Positions 23,688-32,859 are shown, numbered from the stretch's first letter. The stretch is DNA of 33,081 bases from Candidatus Hydrogenedens terephthalaticus JGI OTU-1 (GCA_000493945.1 AWNW01000010.1:48484-81564); one strand, 5' to 3'. Numbers and translations are program-made. The notes: generated by a model from the letters alone, not told the origin.

Positions 23688-25139
23688 ATGATACATGTTG
23701 TATTTGTAATGCCTCCATATCCATATTCCCGTTCCATTGGACAGGAAGAAGGGAAAAGGCAAATTGGGTTAATGCCTCCCTTAGGTGTAGGATATCTTAC
23801 TGCCTACTTAGAACAGACGGGTAAATATCAATGCCATTTTGTGGATGCAGTTGCCGAAAGGTTATCTATTGAGGAAACTGTATTTCGCGTTCTATCACTC
23901 AAACCTGATGTAATTGGAATTTCATCCTTTACTACTTTTCTCCTCAATTCCTCATACCAACTTGCTCAAAAATTAAAAGAGGAATGCCCAAACATCCCAT
24001 TATTAATGGGAGGTCCTCATACTACTTCCTTCGGGGAACAGGTGTTAAAAGATTGTCCCTATATAGATTATGTTATTCCTGGGGATGCAGAAGTTCCTCT
24101 TTTAGAGTTATTGGAAAAGATTTTCTTTAGGGGGACACATGAAAATGTAAAGGGTATCATTTACAAAAATGAAAATGATGAAATCGTGGATACAGGTTGC
24201 TCTATTCCAATAGATAATCTGGATGTTTTACCTTTTCCTTCTCGACATATATATAACCATAACCTATATGAACCTTTACCGAGTTTAAGTCCCAAACGCC
24301 CTGCTATGTCAATGATTACCGCAAGGGGCTGCCCATGGGCACGATGCAAATTTTGTTATCAGGGGGGAAAATATGCCTCTCCATTTCGCCGTAGGTCTCC
24401 CGAAAATGTTGTGGCAGAAATAAAATACCTCATTGAAAAATATCATGTTAAAAATATCGTGTTTTGGGATGATAATTTTTGCATCTATCCCGAATGGATA
24501 CATAATTTCTGTTCCCTTCTAAAACAGGAAAAAATAAAATTAGATTGGTCGGTTTTGTCTCGTGTAAATACAGTAACTCCAGAAATGTTAAACGAAATGG
24601 CAGAAGCAGGATGTTACAGTATTCAATTTGGTATTGAATCCGGAAACGAGGAAATACTCAAACTTATTCGGAAAGGGCATACTTTAGAACAATGTCGAAA
24701 TGCAGTTCAGTGGGCAAAATCTGCCGGTATGGAAACAAGGGCTTTCTTTGTTTTGGGTTTCCCCACGGAAACACCAGCAATGAGTGAAGAAACTATACGA
24801 TTTGCATGCGAACTAAATATAGATTATGTTGTTTTCTTCTCCTACTATGTAGCACCCGGAACACTACTTGCAGAAATTGCCATGAAAGAAGGACAATGCT
24901 TTGAATTTATAGGACAACATTTGCCTTCTTATCTTCCCAATACATATCCCGATTTAGATACCTTAACAAAGAAAGTGCAATCTGCATATCGAAGATATTA
25001 CCTCAGACCTCGATATTTTGCTCGAACTATTGCAAGGACAATTCGTCGTCCCCATCATTTGAAAAATCAAATAAAGGCTTTCAATTATTGGTTTAGATTG
25101 AGTTTAAAAAAATGGACAAGCAATAAAAATTTAAATTAA
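23688..25139 (+). CDS. B12-binding-type radical SAM protein
   Basis: The 483-residue protein has an N-terminal cobalamin-binding-like domain (about 1-150, with PPLGVGYLTAYLE and GGPHTT blocks). A radical SAM domain follows from about 205, with the cluster cysteines C215, C220 and C223 in RGCPWARCKFC, that is C-x4-C-x2-C rather than the usual C-x3-C-x2-C. VFWDDNF (about 258-264) and the GIESGNE block are typical of the class. Such proteins methylate or rearrange lipids, sugars or peptides; this one could modify a glycan or its lipid carrier, but that is only suggested by the neighbours. The C-terminal part (about 400-483) is rich in Arg and Tyr. No Shine-Dalgarno is seen before the ATG, which is 15 bases after the GT2 gene. 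Confidence 0.85.
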   Translation: MIHVVFVMPPYPYSRSIGQEEGKRQIGLMPPLGVGYLTAYLEQTGKYQCHFVDAVAERLSIEETVFRVLSLKPDVIGISSFTTFLLNSSYQLAQKLKEECPNIPLLMGGPHTTSFGEQVLKDCPYIDYVIPGDAEVPLLELLEKIFFRGTHENVKGIIYKNENDEIVDTGCSIPIDNLDVLPFPSRHIYNHNLYEPLPSLSPKRPAMSMITARGCPWARCKFCYQGGKYASPFRRRSPENVVAEIKYLIEKYHVKNIVFWDDNFCIYPEWIHNFCSLLKQEKIKLDWSVLSRVNTVTPEMLNEMAEAGCYSIQFGIESGNEEILKLIRKGHTLEQCRNAVQWAKSAGMETRAFFVLGFPTETPAMSEETIRFACELNIDYVVFFSYYVAPGTLLAEIAMKEGQCFEFIGQHLPSYLPNTYPDLDTLTKKVQSAYRRYYLRPRYFARTIARTIRRPHHLKNQIKAFNYWFRLSLKKWTSNKNLN

Positions 25140-25164
25140 TCAACCTCAAAATAAAGGATAGGTT

Positions 25165-26634
25165 ATGAAAATTAGCAAGTTTCTTATTTACTTCATTATT
25201 GAAAGCTTCTTTCTGATAACCTTTCAACACACAGGAGTAACCGAAAAAATATATAACATAGGAAATCGTCGAGAAGTCTTTGTTGACAACAGAATAATTG
25301 ATAGATTAGAGCATGTATCTTTTAAGTTATGTGAGCCTGTCCCTGCTGAAAAAGTTTTATATTTTGACAAACCATGGGAAGGTAAATTTAGTGGGTATGT
25401 AACATTAATCCATGATAAAGATATTTACCGCCTTTATTATCGGGGACTTCCCGTTTCAAAATCGGATGGTTCAAATGCAGAAGTTACCTGCTATGCAGAA
25501 AGCCCCGATGGTATTCACTTCACAAAACCTTCTTTAGGTCTTTTTGAAATAGAAGGAAGTCGAGACAATAATGTTGTTCTTGCAAATAGTCCACCTTTTT
25601 CACATAATTTTGCACCATTTATAGATGAAAACCCTAATGTTCCAAAAGAGGAACGCTATAAAGCAGTGGCAGGAACTTTTAATAGTGGATTATTTGTCTT
25701 TGTTTCCGCAGATGGAATTCACTGGCAGAAACTATCCGATAAGCCGATACTGAAAGGGGAGTCATGGAAAGAATTTGCTTTTGACTCACAAAATGTAGCA
25801 TTTTGGTCTACTTCTGAACAGAAATATATTTTATACTTTAGAACATGGAATGGTCCAAATGATGAATATCGTTGGGTGAGTAGAACAACGAGTTCGGATT
25901 TTTTGAATTGGGAAAAACCTGTGGTCATGGACAAAGGAAATGCACCGTGGGAACATATATATACCAATCAAACAATCCCTTATTTTAATGCTCCTCATAT
26001 ATATGTATCATTAGCAGCCCGATTTGTTCCGGGATGTAAGGTGTTATCCGATCAAGAAATAAAATCCATCGGCGTAGAAATAGATTATAGCCATGATTGT
26101 TCTGATGTAATTTTTATGAGCAGTCGGGGAGATAACAAATATAACAGATTCTTCTTAAATGCTTTCTTTAAGCCTGAATATCCCATTGAAAGTTGGGTAT
26201 CCAGAACCAATTACCCTGTGCGAGGAGTTGTCCCAGCAGGTGATTATCAAATGGCTTTTTATATTCAAAAAAATTATGCTCAGGATACTGCATATATCCA
26301 GCGATATTTATTAAGGTTAGATGGCTTCTCCTGCCTGTCTGCCGGATATACAGAAGGGATTATCTCAACCACACCGATAACTTTCAAAGGGGATAATCTG
26401 TTTCTTAATTTTGTTACTTCTGCAGTAGGTTATATAAGTACAGAAATTCAGGACATAAATGGAAATCCAATATCAGGATATGAATTTAGTAATTCTATTC
26501 CATTGAAAGGGAACCGAATTAACTTCAAGGCATCCTGGAATAATATTAGCAATTTATCTTCACTTCAAGGAATACCTATTCGGCTATCCTTTAAGATGAA
26601 AGATGCAGATTTATATGCAATACAATTTAAATAA
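25165..26634 (+). CDS. Secreted putative beta-propeller protein, glycoside-hydrolase-like
   Basis: The 489-residue protein has an N-terminal hydrophobic leader (about 4-22) and then blocks typical of a five-bladed propeller family, often annotated as GH32/GH43-like, in Planctomycetes and similar bacteria. It opens with the EVFVDNRIID element, and the two repeats SPDGIHFTKPSLGLFEI and SADGIHWQKLSDKPIL mark blade strands. No complete set of acidic catalytic residues could be assigned, so it may be an enzyme or a binding protein. The C-terminal 100 residues look like a separate beta-sandwich. It lies 25 bases after the radical SAM gene and 14 before an esterase gene, so glycan processing outside the cell is a fair guess. 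Confidence 0.65.
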   Translation: MKISKFLIYFIIESFFLITFQHTGVTEKIYNIGNRREVFVDNRIIDRLEHVSFKLCEPVPAEKVLYFDKPWEGKFSGYVTLIHDKDIYRLYYRGLPVSKSDGSNAEVTCYAESPDGIHFTKPSLGLFEIEGSRDNNVVLANSPPFSHNFAPFIDENPNVPKEERYKAVAGTFNSGLFVFVSADGIHWQKLSDKPILKGESWKEFAFDSQNVAFWSTSEQKYILYFRTWNGPNDEYRWVSRTTSSDFLNWEKPVVMDKGNAPWEHIYTNQTIPYFNAPHIYVSLAARFVPGCKVLSDQEIKSIGVEIDYSHDCSDVIFMSSRGDNKYNRFFLNAFFKPEYPIESWVSRTNYPVRGVVPAGDYQMAFYIQKNYAQDTAYIQRYLLRLDGFSCLSAGYTEGIISTTPITFKGDNLFLNFVTSAVGYISTEIQDINGNPISGYEFSNSIPLKGNRINFKASWNNISNLSSLQGIPIRLSFKMKDADLYAIQFK

Positions 26635-26636
26635 TA

Positions 26637-26642
26637 AAGGAG
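26637..26642 (+). promoter_or_regulatory. Ribosome binding site that sets the hydrolase start
   Basis: AAGGAG lies six bases before ATG 26649. The later ATG at 26704, which heads the uninterrupted frame, has no such site. This argues that 26649 is the real start and that the frame break at the T8 run is within the gene. Confidence 0.7.
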
Positions 26643-26648
26643 ACAAAT

Positions 26649-27723
26649 ATGCTCAACAAAGCACCTATATTTCTTCTCATTTTTTTTCTTAAATCAACAA
26701 TATATGGTGGGCGAACCTCCTTTTTATAAGGACAAATCTAATTTGCTTTACTATATTGGGAACGATGGTGAAATCCGTAAAGTAGAAAGTTTAAAAGAAT
26801 GGGATATAAGGAAGAACCATATACTTCAAAATATGCTTCTTGTTATGGGACCTTTACCTAACCGTTCTCAATTACCCCCATTAGATATGCAAGTTGAAAC
26901 TACGGAAGATATGGGTTCCTATTGGCGGAAAAAAATTTCCTTCAATGCAGAAAACAACGACAGATTGCCTGCTTACTTATTACTACCTAAAAATATTAAC
27001 GGGAAAAGACCTGCCATTGTATGTCTACATCAAACTATAGACATTGGGAAAGCCAGTCCTGTTGGTATCGGTGATGCAAAAAATAGACATCTCGCCAAAG
27101 AACTCGCAGAAAGGGGATATATTGTTATTGTCCCGGATTACCCTGGGTTTGGTGACTATAAAATTGATGTATATTCAATGGGATATGCAAGTGCTACAGC
27201 AAAAGGCATCGGGAATCACCGTCGCTGTATTGACCTTTTACAAACACTGGAGGAAGTAGACAAAGATAAAATTGGTGCTGTTGGACATTCCTTAGGTGGG
27301 CATAACACCCTCTTTTTAGGGGCTTTCGACGAGAGAATTAAAGTAATGGTTACCAGTTGCGGTTTTACCAGTATGAAAAAATATTATGGTGGCGATTTAA
27401 CAGGATGGTCCCATAAAGGTTATATGCCGAGAATAAAAGAAAAATATCAATGCAATCCAGACTTACTTCCTTTTGATTTTACAGAAATTCTCGGGACTCT
27501 TGCTCCCCGTCCTGTGTTCATTAATGCTCCCCTTCACGACAATAATTTCGAAGTGTCCGGGGTAGATGATTGTGTCGAATCTGCTAAAAAAATTTACGCG
27601 ATTTATAATGCAGAAGAAAAATTAAAAGTTATTCACCCGGATTGTGGGCACGATTTTCCACCTGAAATTCGAGAAGAAGCCTATCGCTTTTTAGACAAAT
27701 ATTTAGGTTGGAACCCAAAATAG
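26649..27723 (+). CDS. Exported alpha/beta hydrolase (dienelactone hydrolase/acetyl-xylan-esterase-like), frameshifted near its start
   Basis: The uninterrupted frame from ATG 26704 encodes 339 residues of an alpha/beta hydrolase. The nucleophile S196 is in GAVGHSLGGH, a likely acid D is in INAPLHDNNFEV and the catalytic histidine is in PDCGHDF. The fold suits an acyl esterase or dienelactone-hydrolase-like protein. ATG 26704 has no ribosome site, whereas ATG 26649 does. From 26649 the frame is lost at the eight-T run 26680-26687; dropping one T gives MLNKAPIFLLIFFLNQQYMVG, a signal-like leader, and a 357-residue protein. The gene follows the propeller protein by 14 bases and ends one base from the convergent glycosyltransferase gene. 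The substrate, perhaps an acylated or acetylated glycan, is inferred. Confidence 0.75.
26680..26687 (+). other. T8 homopolymer at an apparent +1 frameshift
   Basis: The eight-T run breaks the frame between the ribosome-site-supported ATG 26649 and the body of the hydrolase. Seven T bases would join them. Confidence 0.7.
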
Positions 27724-27724
27724 A

Positions 27725-29938
27725 TTAACTATTACCACCTGCCAATTTTGAAGTTAGATATTCTTCAAAAAAGGATTCCACAAAAATCCCTTTATTTTTC
27801 AAATCGTAATATTCCTGCAATGCTTTTTTATAGTCTTTCTGAATGAAAATATAATCGAGAAGGTATTTCCATGATTGGTACAGTCCATTTTCACATTGTA
27901 TCGCAGAATAGAACCATTTCTTTGCCTCTTCCTCATTATTTTCAGATAGAGTAATAACACCTAAGGCAATTCGAGGGAGAGCAATATCTGGATTTACATG
28001 AACAATGTGGTGAAGTTTTTCCTTTGTAATTTCAATATCTCCATTTATAGAGGTCATAATGGCATCAAAACAAAGGTATGCCAGTTCCAAATCTTTATCA
28101 AACTGAACGGCTTTCTTAAGAAAATATTCTTTATATTTCGGACTCATACTTCTCTGGCTTATCTGGTAATACCTTAATGATTTTGTTAGTTTTGGAACAT
28201 CTCCTCCATCTTTCAGAGCATTATAAATATTCTGAAATTGCAATTTTTGTAATGGGTCATTACTTATTAATCTTTCAATTAGATACATAGCACACTCTTT
28301 ATGACCCGTTTCGACATTAGCAAGAGCAAAATCGGATATTGTGAATTTAAGAAACTCATTTTCTAATTCTTTATCCGTCCAGCGATTATATGTAACTCCT
28401 TCCTGAGGTAAAACTTTATATAACCGAATAGGTTCTATCCCATAGAAATCATAAGTCTCATATCGGATCTTGCTGTTATTTAACAATTGTTCTAATTCGG
28501 TAGAGCCATAATCTCCAAAATAAAAAGAAACATAAACAAACCAAATTTTATCTGTAAAACAACTTGATTCTTTCTGAAATAGTTCCTGAACAATTGGAAT
28601 GAATGTATTTATATCTTCAACAAATGATACCGGTATTTTTTCGTTTTTAAAATTAAATGTAAAAACATCTTTATTTATCGCTTGATTTACAAATACAGAA
28701 ACATTTTTATTATTAGATGACTGTTGATTTATAAACCGAACTGTGTCTTTCCAATTTGTTCTTTGGGGTCCCGGAAGAGTAATCAGTAACTGATAAAAAA
28801 ATATTAGCACCAAAGAAAATATTAGAAAATAATTTAAATTCTTTGTTTTATTTATCTTAATCAAATAACCATAAAGAAAATATATTGCCAGGCTACTATA
28901 CAATGTATATCGAGGGAAAATACATGGTCTCCATAAAATAGAGAGAATATATAAGAATATAGGGGGAATTAATGCCATCAACAATAAAAGTATTACCTTG
29001 TTTTTTGTATCCAATTCTTTATAATTTCCAACCCCTTTGAAAATATATCTGATGGATAAAGCAATCACTAAAATAGTTATCAATAATAAGGAAAAATCAA
29101 CAACAGGATGTATATTTATTAAATATTGGGGTAATACCTCTTTTATAATTCTCACCTGATATGTCATTCCTACTGCATCATCTGCAAACAAATCTCCAAT
29201 GAATTCATATAAAGTTGGCTTTTTAAACCAGAAAGACTGTTCTTGAGAGTAATAATTTATGCTCATTACATACAAAACAGAAGGAATGCTAATTAATATT
29301 TGTAGGATAATAGGTAAATACTTTTTAGTGTTTTTTATATAAAAGATATAAAACAGCCACAAAACTTCTATACAAACAATAATTACAGCAAAAGGGTGTG
29401 TCCATAATAGAAGTGCATTTATTAATGTCAAAACAATCCAATTTTTTCTATTGCTATATTCAGAACATAAAAGCAAATAATATATAGACAGAGCGAACAA
29501 AAAAGTCAGCAACACATACATTCGTATTCCCTGACCAAAAAAACGATGTATCGGGGATATAGCAAAAAATAATCCCGCTACCAATCCTATCTTTTCCGAA
29601 TTAAATTTTCTGCCTATAAGAAATAGAACAGGGATAGTCATCACACTTAATAGGATAGAAAAGAAACGAAGGCTTATAACAGACGGAGACACATAATGCC
29701 AGAAGAGGTATTCGAGTATATAATAAGCAGGCATTGTTGCAGGGTCATAAAGAGGATTTAAATAAATAAACTCTTTTAAAGAGCCAGAATTAATATGAAC
29801 TAAACTTGAATACTCATCCCACCAAACCGATTCATCCGAAATTTTATATATACGAACAACAAAGGCTAATAAAACAATGAGCAAAAACAAAACAAATACT
29901 TGTATATTATGTTTTTGTTGTTCTTCTTTTCTTTCCAC
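27725..29938 (-). CDS. GT-C (GT39-like) glycosyltransferase with C-terminal helical repeats
   Basis: The 737-residue protein has around ten membrane segments up to about residue 390, with the first-loop motif SVWWDEYSS near 37-45 holding the acidic pair of GT39-like enzymes, and QGIRMY (about 135-140), a common block of bacterial GT39-like proteins. Residues 410-590 form an outer domain, and the last 150 look TPR-like (for example LGVITLSENNEEEAKKWFY). It is only distantly similar to the two GT-C/TPR proteins on the plus strand. Translation starts at GTG 29938, with AAGG seven bases upstream. It lies on the strand opposite to the glycan operon, its stop being one base from the hydrolase stop. 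Donor and acceptor are unknown. Confidence 0.82.
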   Translation of the reverse strand: MERKEEQQKHNIQVFVLFLLIVLLAFVVRIYKISDESVWWDEYSSLVHINSGSLKEFIYLNPLYDPATMPAYYILEYLFWHYVSPSVISLRFFSILLSVMTIPVLFLIGRKFNSEKIGLVAGLFFAISPIHRFFGQGIRMYVLLTFLFALSIYYLLLCSEYSNRKNWIVLTLINALLLWTHPFAVIIVCIEVLWLFYIFYIKNTKKYLPIILQILISIPSVLYVMSINYYSQEQSFWFKKPTLYEFIGDLFADDAVGMTYQVRIIKEVLPQYLINIHPVVDFSLLLITILVIALSIRYIFKGVGNYKELDTKNKVILLLLMALIPPIFLYILSILWRPCIFPRYTLYSSLAIYFLYGYLIKINKTKNLNYFLIFSLVLIFFYQLLITLPGPQRTNWKDTVRFINQQSSNNKNVSVFVNQAINKDVFTFNFKNEKIPVSFVEDINTFIPIVQELFQKESSCFTDKIWFVYVSFYFGDYGSTELEQLLNNSKIRYETYDFYGIEPIRLYKVLPQEGVTYNRWTDKELENEFLKFTISDFALANVETGHKECAMYLIERLISNDPLQKLQFQNIYNALKDGGDVPKLTKSLRYYQISQRSMSPKYKEYFLKKAVQFDKDLELAYLCFDAIMTSINGDIEITKEKLHHIVHVNPDIALPRIALGVITLSENNEEEAKKWFYSAIQCENGLYQSWKYLLDYIFIQKDYKKALQEYYDLKNKGIFVESFFEEYLTSKLAGGNS

Positions 29939-29981
29939 AGTATAGCCTTAAATCATGCGATTAAAAATATAATTTTTATAC

Positions 29982-30152
29982 TCACAGTTTAGCAATTGGA
30001 TATTTGTGAATTCCATAACCCTTGTATAGCACGATGAAAGATATAAGAATACCCATATCACTATCTTTTAACTTTCTTCGAAGAGAGATGAAAAGATATA
30101 GTAAACCTGTCAGAGGTGCGGTTAATGGATATAGTGGCTTTGCAAATTTAGA
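29982..30152 (-). pseudogene. Remnant of a decayed gene, possibly a glycosyltransferase C-terminus
   Basis: In the 287-base gap between two minus-strand genes there is an open stretch of 56 codons with no plausible start and a TGA at 29984-29982. Its translation is protein-like, not random: it contains KPLYPLTAPLTGLLYLFISL, then RRKLKDSDMGILISFIV and HKYPIAKL. The pattern of a hydrophobic helix, a charged turn and another hydrophobic helix ending in a K-Y-x-K-L tail resembles the C-terminal end of inner-membrane GT2 transferases. A stop codon directly precedes it at 30155-30153. It lies after the amidotransferase gene, where a further glycan gene would be expected. I did not see other parts of the gene. 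Family assignment is tentative. Confidence 0.4.
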
Positions 30153-30225
30153 TTAACTAAATATGCTTTTTTCACTCGTTTTATATCAAGATAATTAATA
30201 TTATCCACTGAATTCAGTCATTATC

Positions 30226-31377
30226 TCAGATAGCATGAAAATATTTTTCATAAGTATGTGCTGGTATAGCATGTAACTTACACAAAATCCACACAAACCA
30301 TTTAAACTTCTGAAGTAGAGGATAATACGAGGGATAGTCTGTAAAATATTTATTGGGAGCATTGACAATTGCCTCAAACTCTTCACGGCTTATACCTTGT
30401 TTTCTCAAACAATGTTCAATCCTTTCTTCATCTTCGAAAAACGGTATTTCTTGTAATGCTTTTAATGCAGATTCGCGTGATATTACACCCGTTCTGACTT
30501 TTGCGGATAATTCAACCACACGCCAATCAAAGCCAAATTTCCTTCGTGCATAGTAATAAACCAAAGTAAATAGTTCATTATCTAAGTGATGTTGCCCTGT
30601 ATCTTGCCAATCAAACTTTTCCTTAAGCAATGTTTCGACTTTCTCTCCCGTATCATCATAATAATTTGTAATATTAATTACTCGGATTCTCTTCCACAAT
30701 ATCCAATAAATCATGTCCCAAAGTTCAACATTCTTAAAATGCTTTAACGGGATTTTACAATATTGTTCAATAATAGCCCTTGTGTATCTCCCATCAATAT
30801 AATTCCACATAAGGGGGGTTATTCCTTCTTCGCGGAAAGAATGACTTAAAATAATATAATGGACATTCTCCGCAACTGCAGTTCTATATAAACTACTTGC
30901 AATTCCTATATCATCTGTCAGGTCTATATAAGGGACACAAGCACGAATGGTTGCATTGGTCAATTCTCGTGATTCAGGCCAGTCCATAATTATGGTATGT
31001 AATTCTACATCTAATTTATCGCAGAGTTTTGCGAGATTACTTTTAGCAATTTCCGAATCCCAACCATTGTCGAAATGGACAGCCAGAGGGCGTAAATTCA
31101 TAATTTCTTTTACATAATACAAACAATAGGAGGTATCTCTACCTCCACTGACACCCACCACACAATCGTATTTTTTTCCCCGTCCATCGTTTCTTATCTT
31201 CTCTGCTATCCTTTGTAATATCATCGCTCCTTTTTCTCCAACAGGAAACCGTTTATCTAACTTATCATGCATGTGGCAGAAATTACATACACCTTGACTA
31301 TCCAAATAAACCCCGGGAATAGATGTATCCATAACACATCGTTTACAAAAAATTTTATCTTCATTTTGTCGAATCAT
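30226..31377 (-). CDS. N-acetyl-sugar amidotransferase, WbpG/PseA type
   Basis: The 383-residue protein has an N-terminal zinc site (C11-K-R-C14 and C31-N-F-C34) and a PP-loop ATPase domain with VSGGRDTS at 76-83, which adenylates a carbonyl for attack by ammonia. In Pseudomonas aeruginosa WbpG, with dedicated HisH and HisF homologues, makes the acetamidino group of an O-antigen sugar; PseA-like proteins do similar work on pseudaminic or legionaminic acid. Here the HisF-like gene is 17 bases upstream and the HisH-like gene before it, the same gene set, so the role is well supported. GAGG lies about nine bases before ATG 31377. The exact sugar cannot be named. Confidence 0.85.
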   Translation of the reverse strand: MIRQNEDKIFCKRCVMDTSIPGVYLDSQGVCNFCHMHDKLDKRFPVGEKGAMILQRIAEKIRNDGRGKKYDCVVGVSGGRDTSYCLYYVKEIMNLRPLAVHFDNGWDSEIAKSNLAKLCDKLDVELHTIIMDWPESRELTNATIRACVPYIDLTDDIGIASSLYRTAVAENVHYIILSHSFREEGITPLMWNYIDGRYTRAIIEQYCKIPLKHFKNVELWDMIYWILWKRIRVINITNYYDDTGEKVETLLKEKFDWQDTGQHHLDNELFTLVYYYARRKFGFDWRVVELSAKVRTGVISRESALKALQEIPFFEDEERIEHCLRKQGISREEFEAIVNAPNKYFTDYPSYYPLLQKFKWFVWILCKLHAIPAHTYEKYFHAI

Positions 31378-31394
31378 ACATATACTACCTCTAT

Positions 31395-32213
31395 TTATAA
31401 TCGTGATAATTCTAAATCAATAGGCTTCTTCGGGTCTCTTTTTCGAACATGCTCGGGTTTAAAATATTCTAATAGTTGTTCCTCTGTAGGATAAGTGATT
31501 AAAACAGTCCTCCGTGGGCCATAAAAAAGGAAAAAGGCTCCACATGCGACTGCAGAAACGCCAGACTGGTAATAGGCATCTGCTAAATCCTTAACAGAAC
31601 CTGCACCTCCACATGCGATTACAGGGATTTGCACATTATCCGTAACCATCTTTATTAGGTCTAAATCATATCCTTCCAATGTTCCATCTCTATCAATGCT
31701 TGTAATCAATATTTCTCCTGCTCCCTCCGCCTCTGCCCTTTTTGCTAATTCCAAAGGATTCAATCCTGTTGATTTTCGTCCTCCATGTGTGAACACTTCA
31801 TATTTACCATTTATTCTACGAACATCAATTGACACTACGATACACTGTCTTCCGAATTGTTCTGCTGATTTCTGTAATAAATCGGGAATCTCTACTACAG
31901 AAGTATTAAGAACTACTCTATCAGCTCCTGCGTTCAGCAATTCCCTTATGGTATTAATATCACGAATTCCCCCTCCAACGGTAAACGGCATAGATGTTTC
32001 TGCGGATATTTGCTTAACAACTTCTATTTCTGGAGGACGATTTTCAAGGGTTGCCACGATATCTAACAATATTAATTCATCAACATTATGTTGATTAAAA
32101 ACACGAGCTGCATTAATGGGACAGCCCACATATTTTGGATTTGCAAACTGAATAGTTTTTTCCAAACCCCAATGTCGCAATAAAAGTACAGGTATCACTC
32201 TAACTTTTAGCAT
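31395..32213 (-). CDS. HisF-like partner of the sugar amidotransferase (HisF2 type)
   Basis: The 272-residue TIM barrel is related to HisF, but the opening reads MLKVRVIPVLLLRHWGL, so the catalytic Asp11 of histidine-pathway HisF is leucine. Asp130 in VSIDVRR is kept. The block FANPKYVGCPINAARVFN, rather than the usual HisF start, is characteristic of HisF2 proteins that serve WbpG-like amidotransferases. It should receive ammonia made by the HisH-like protein and pass it to the amidotransferase instead of making imidazole glycerol phosphate. Its ATG overlaps the end of the HisH-like gene by 14 bases and has GAGGTG five bases upstream. A histidine role is unlikely given Asp11 loss and neighbours. 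Confidence 0.85.
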   Translation of the reverse strand: MLKVRVIPVLLLRHWGLEKTIQFANPKYVGCPINAARVFNQHNVDELILLDIVATLENRPPEIEVVKQISAETSMPFTVGGGIRDINTIRELLNAGADRVVLNTSVVEIPDLLQKSAEQFGRQCIVVSIDVRRINGKYEVFTHGGRKSTGLNPLELAKRAEAEGAGEILITSIDRDGTLEGYDLDLIKMVTDNVQIPVIACGGAGSVKDLADAYYQSGVSAVACGAFFLFYGPRRTVLITYPTEEQLLEYFKPEHVRKRDPKKPIDLELSRL

Positions 32214-32859
32214 TCAACACCTCATTCAAAAAATTTTGTATTAATACTGCACCACCTATATAACTTTTTTCTGGATGAAATTGTGTTCCATAAATGTTTT
32301 TACTTTGATATAAAGAAATAAAAGAAGTGCCATATTCCGTTATTCCCAGATTTCCATCAATTTCTTTGAAAGGGACAAAATAAGAATGGGCAAAGTAGAA
32401 ATTAGGATTTTCTATCATTCCAGATAATAAAGACATTCCTTCTCTATAAACTCTTACATCATTCCAGCCAATATGAGGCACTCGAATAGGACTTTTAACT
32501 ACATTTCGTATATGGCAAACATTCACTGGTATCCAACCTAATCCTTTCACTTTTCCTTCTTCACTGAATTCTGTCATAATTTGGAAACCTAAACAAATAC
32601 CTAAAACGGGCTTTTTCAACTCTAACACATAATAATTCAATCTTCGGGTCAAACCTACCTTCGTTAGAAAATCCATAGCACTTCCACAAGCACCAACCCC
32701 TGGCAAAACAATAGCATCAAACACATCCAGTTCGGTTTCTTTATTAACAATTTCAATAGAAACTCCTTTTTTTGCAAAAGCCTTATATACAGAATGTATA
32801 TTTCCTGCAGAGTAATCAATAATCGCAATTTTTATCTTTTTATTCTGTGTGTTTTCCAT
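32200..32859 (-). CDS. HisH-like glutamine amidotransferase subunit (HisH2 type)
   Basis: The protein is a class I glutamine amidotransferase of the HisH type. From ATG 32859 the catalytic cysteine is C89 in LGICLGFQ and the His/Glu pair are H195 and E197 in GTQFHPEKS. It releases ammonia from glutamine for the HisF-like partner. The frame is open further upstream to ATG 32895, but ATG 32859 puts the start of the conserved KIAIIDYSAGN block close to the N-terminus as in other HisH proteins. Either start overlaps the end of the carbamoyltransferase gene (20 bases for 32859). No strong Shine-Dalgarno is seen, so coupling to the gene before is likely. Confidence 0.85.
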   Translation of the reverse strand: MENTQNKKIKIAIIDYSAGNIHSVYKAFAKKGVSIEIVNKETELDVFDAIVLPGVGACGSAMDFLTKVGLTRRLNYYVLELKKPVLGICLGFQIMTEFSEEGKVKGLGWIPVNVCHIRNVVKSPIRVPHIGWNDVRVYREGMSLLSGMIENPNFYFAHSYFVPFKEIDGNLGITEYGTSFISLYQSKNIYGTQFHPEKSYIGGAVLIQNFLNEVLNAKS

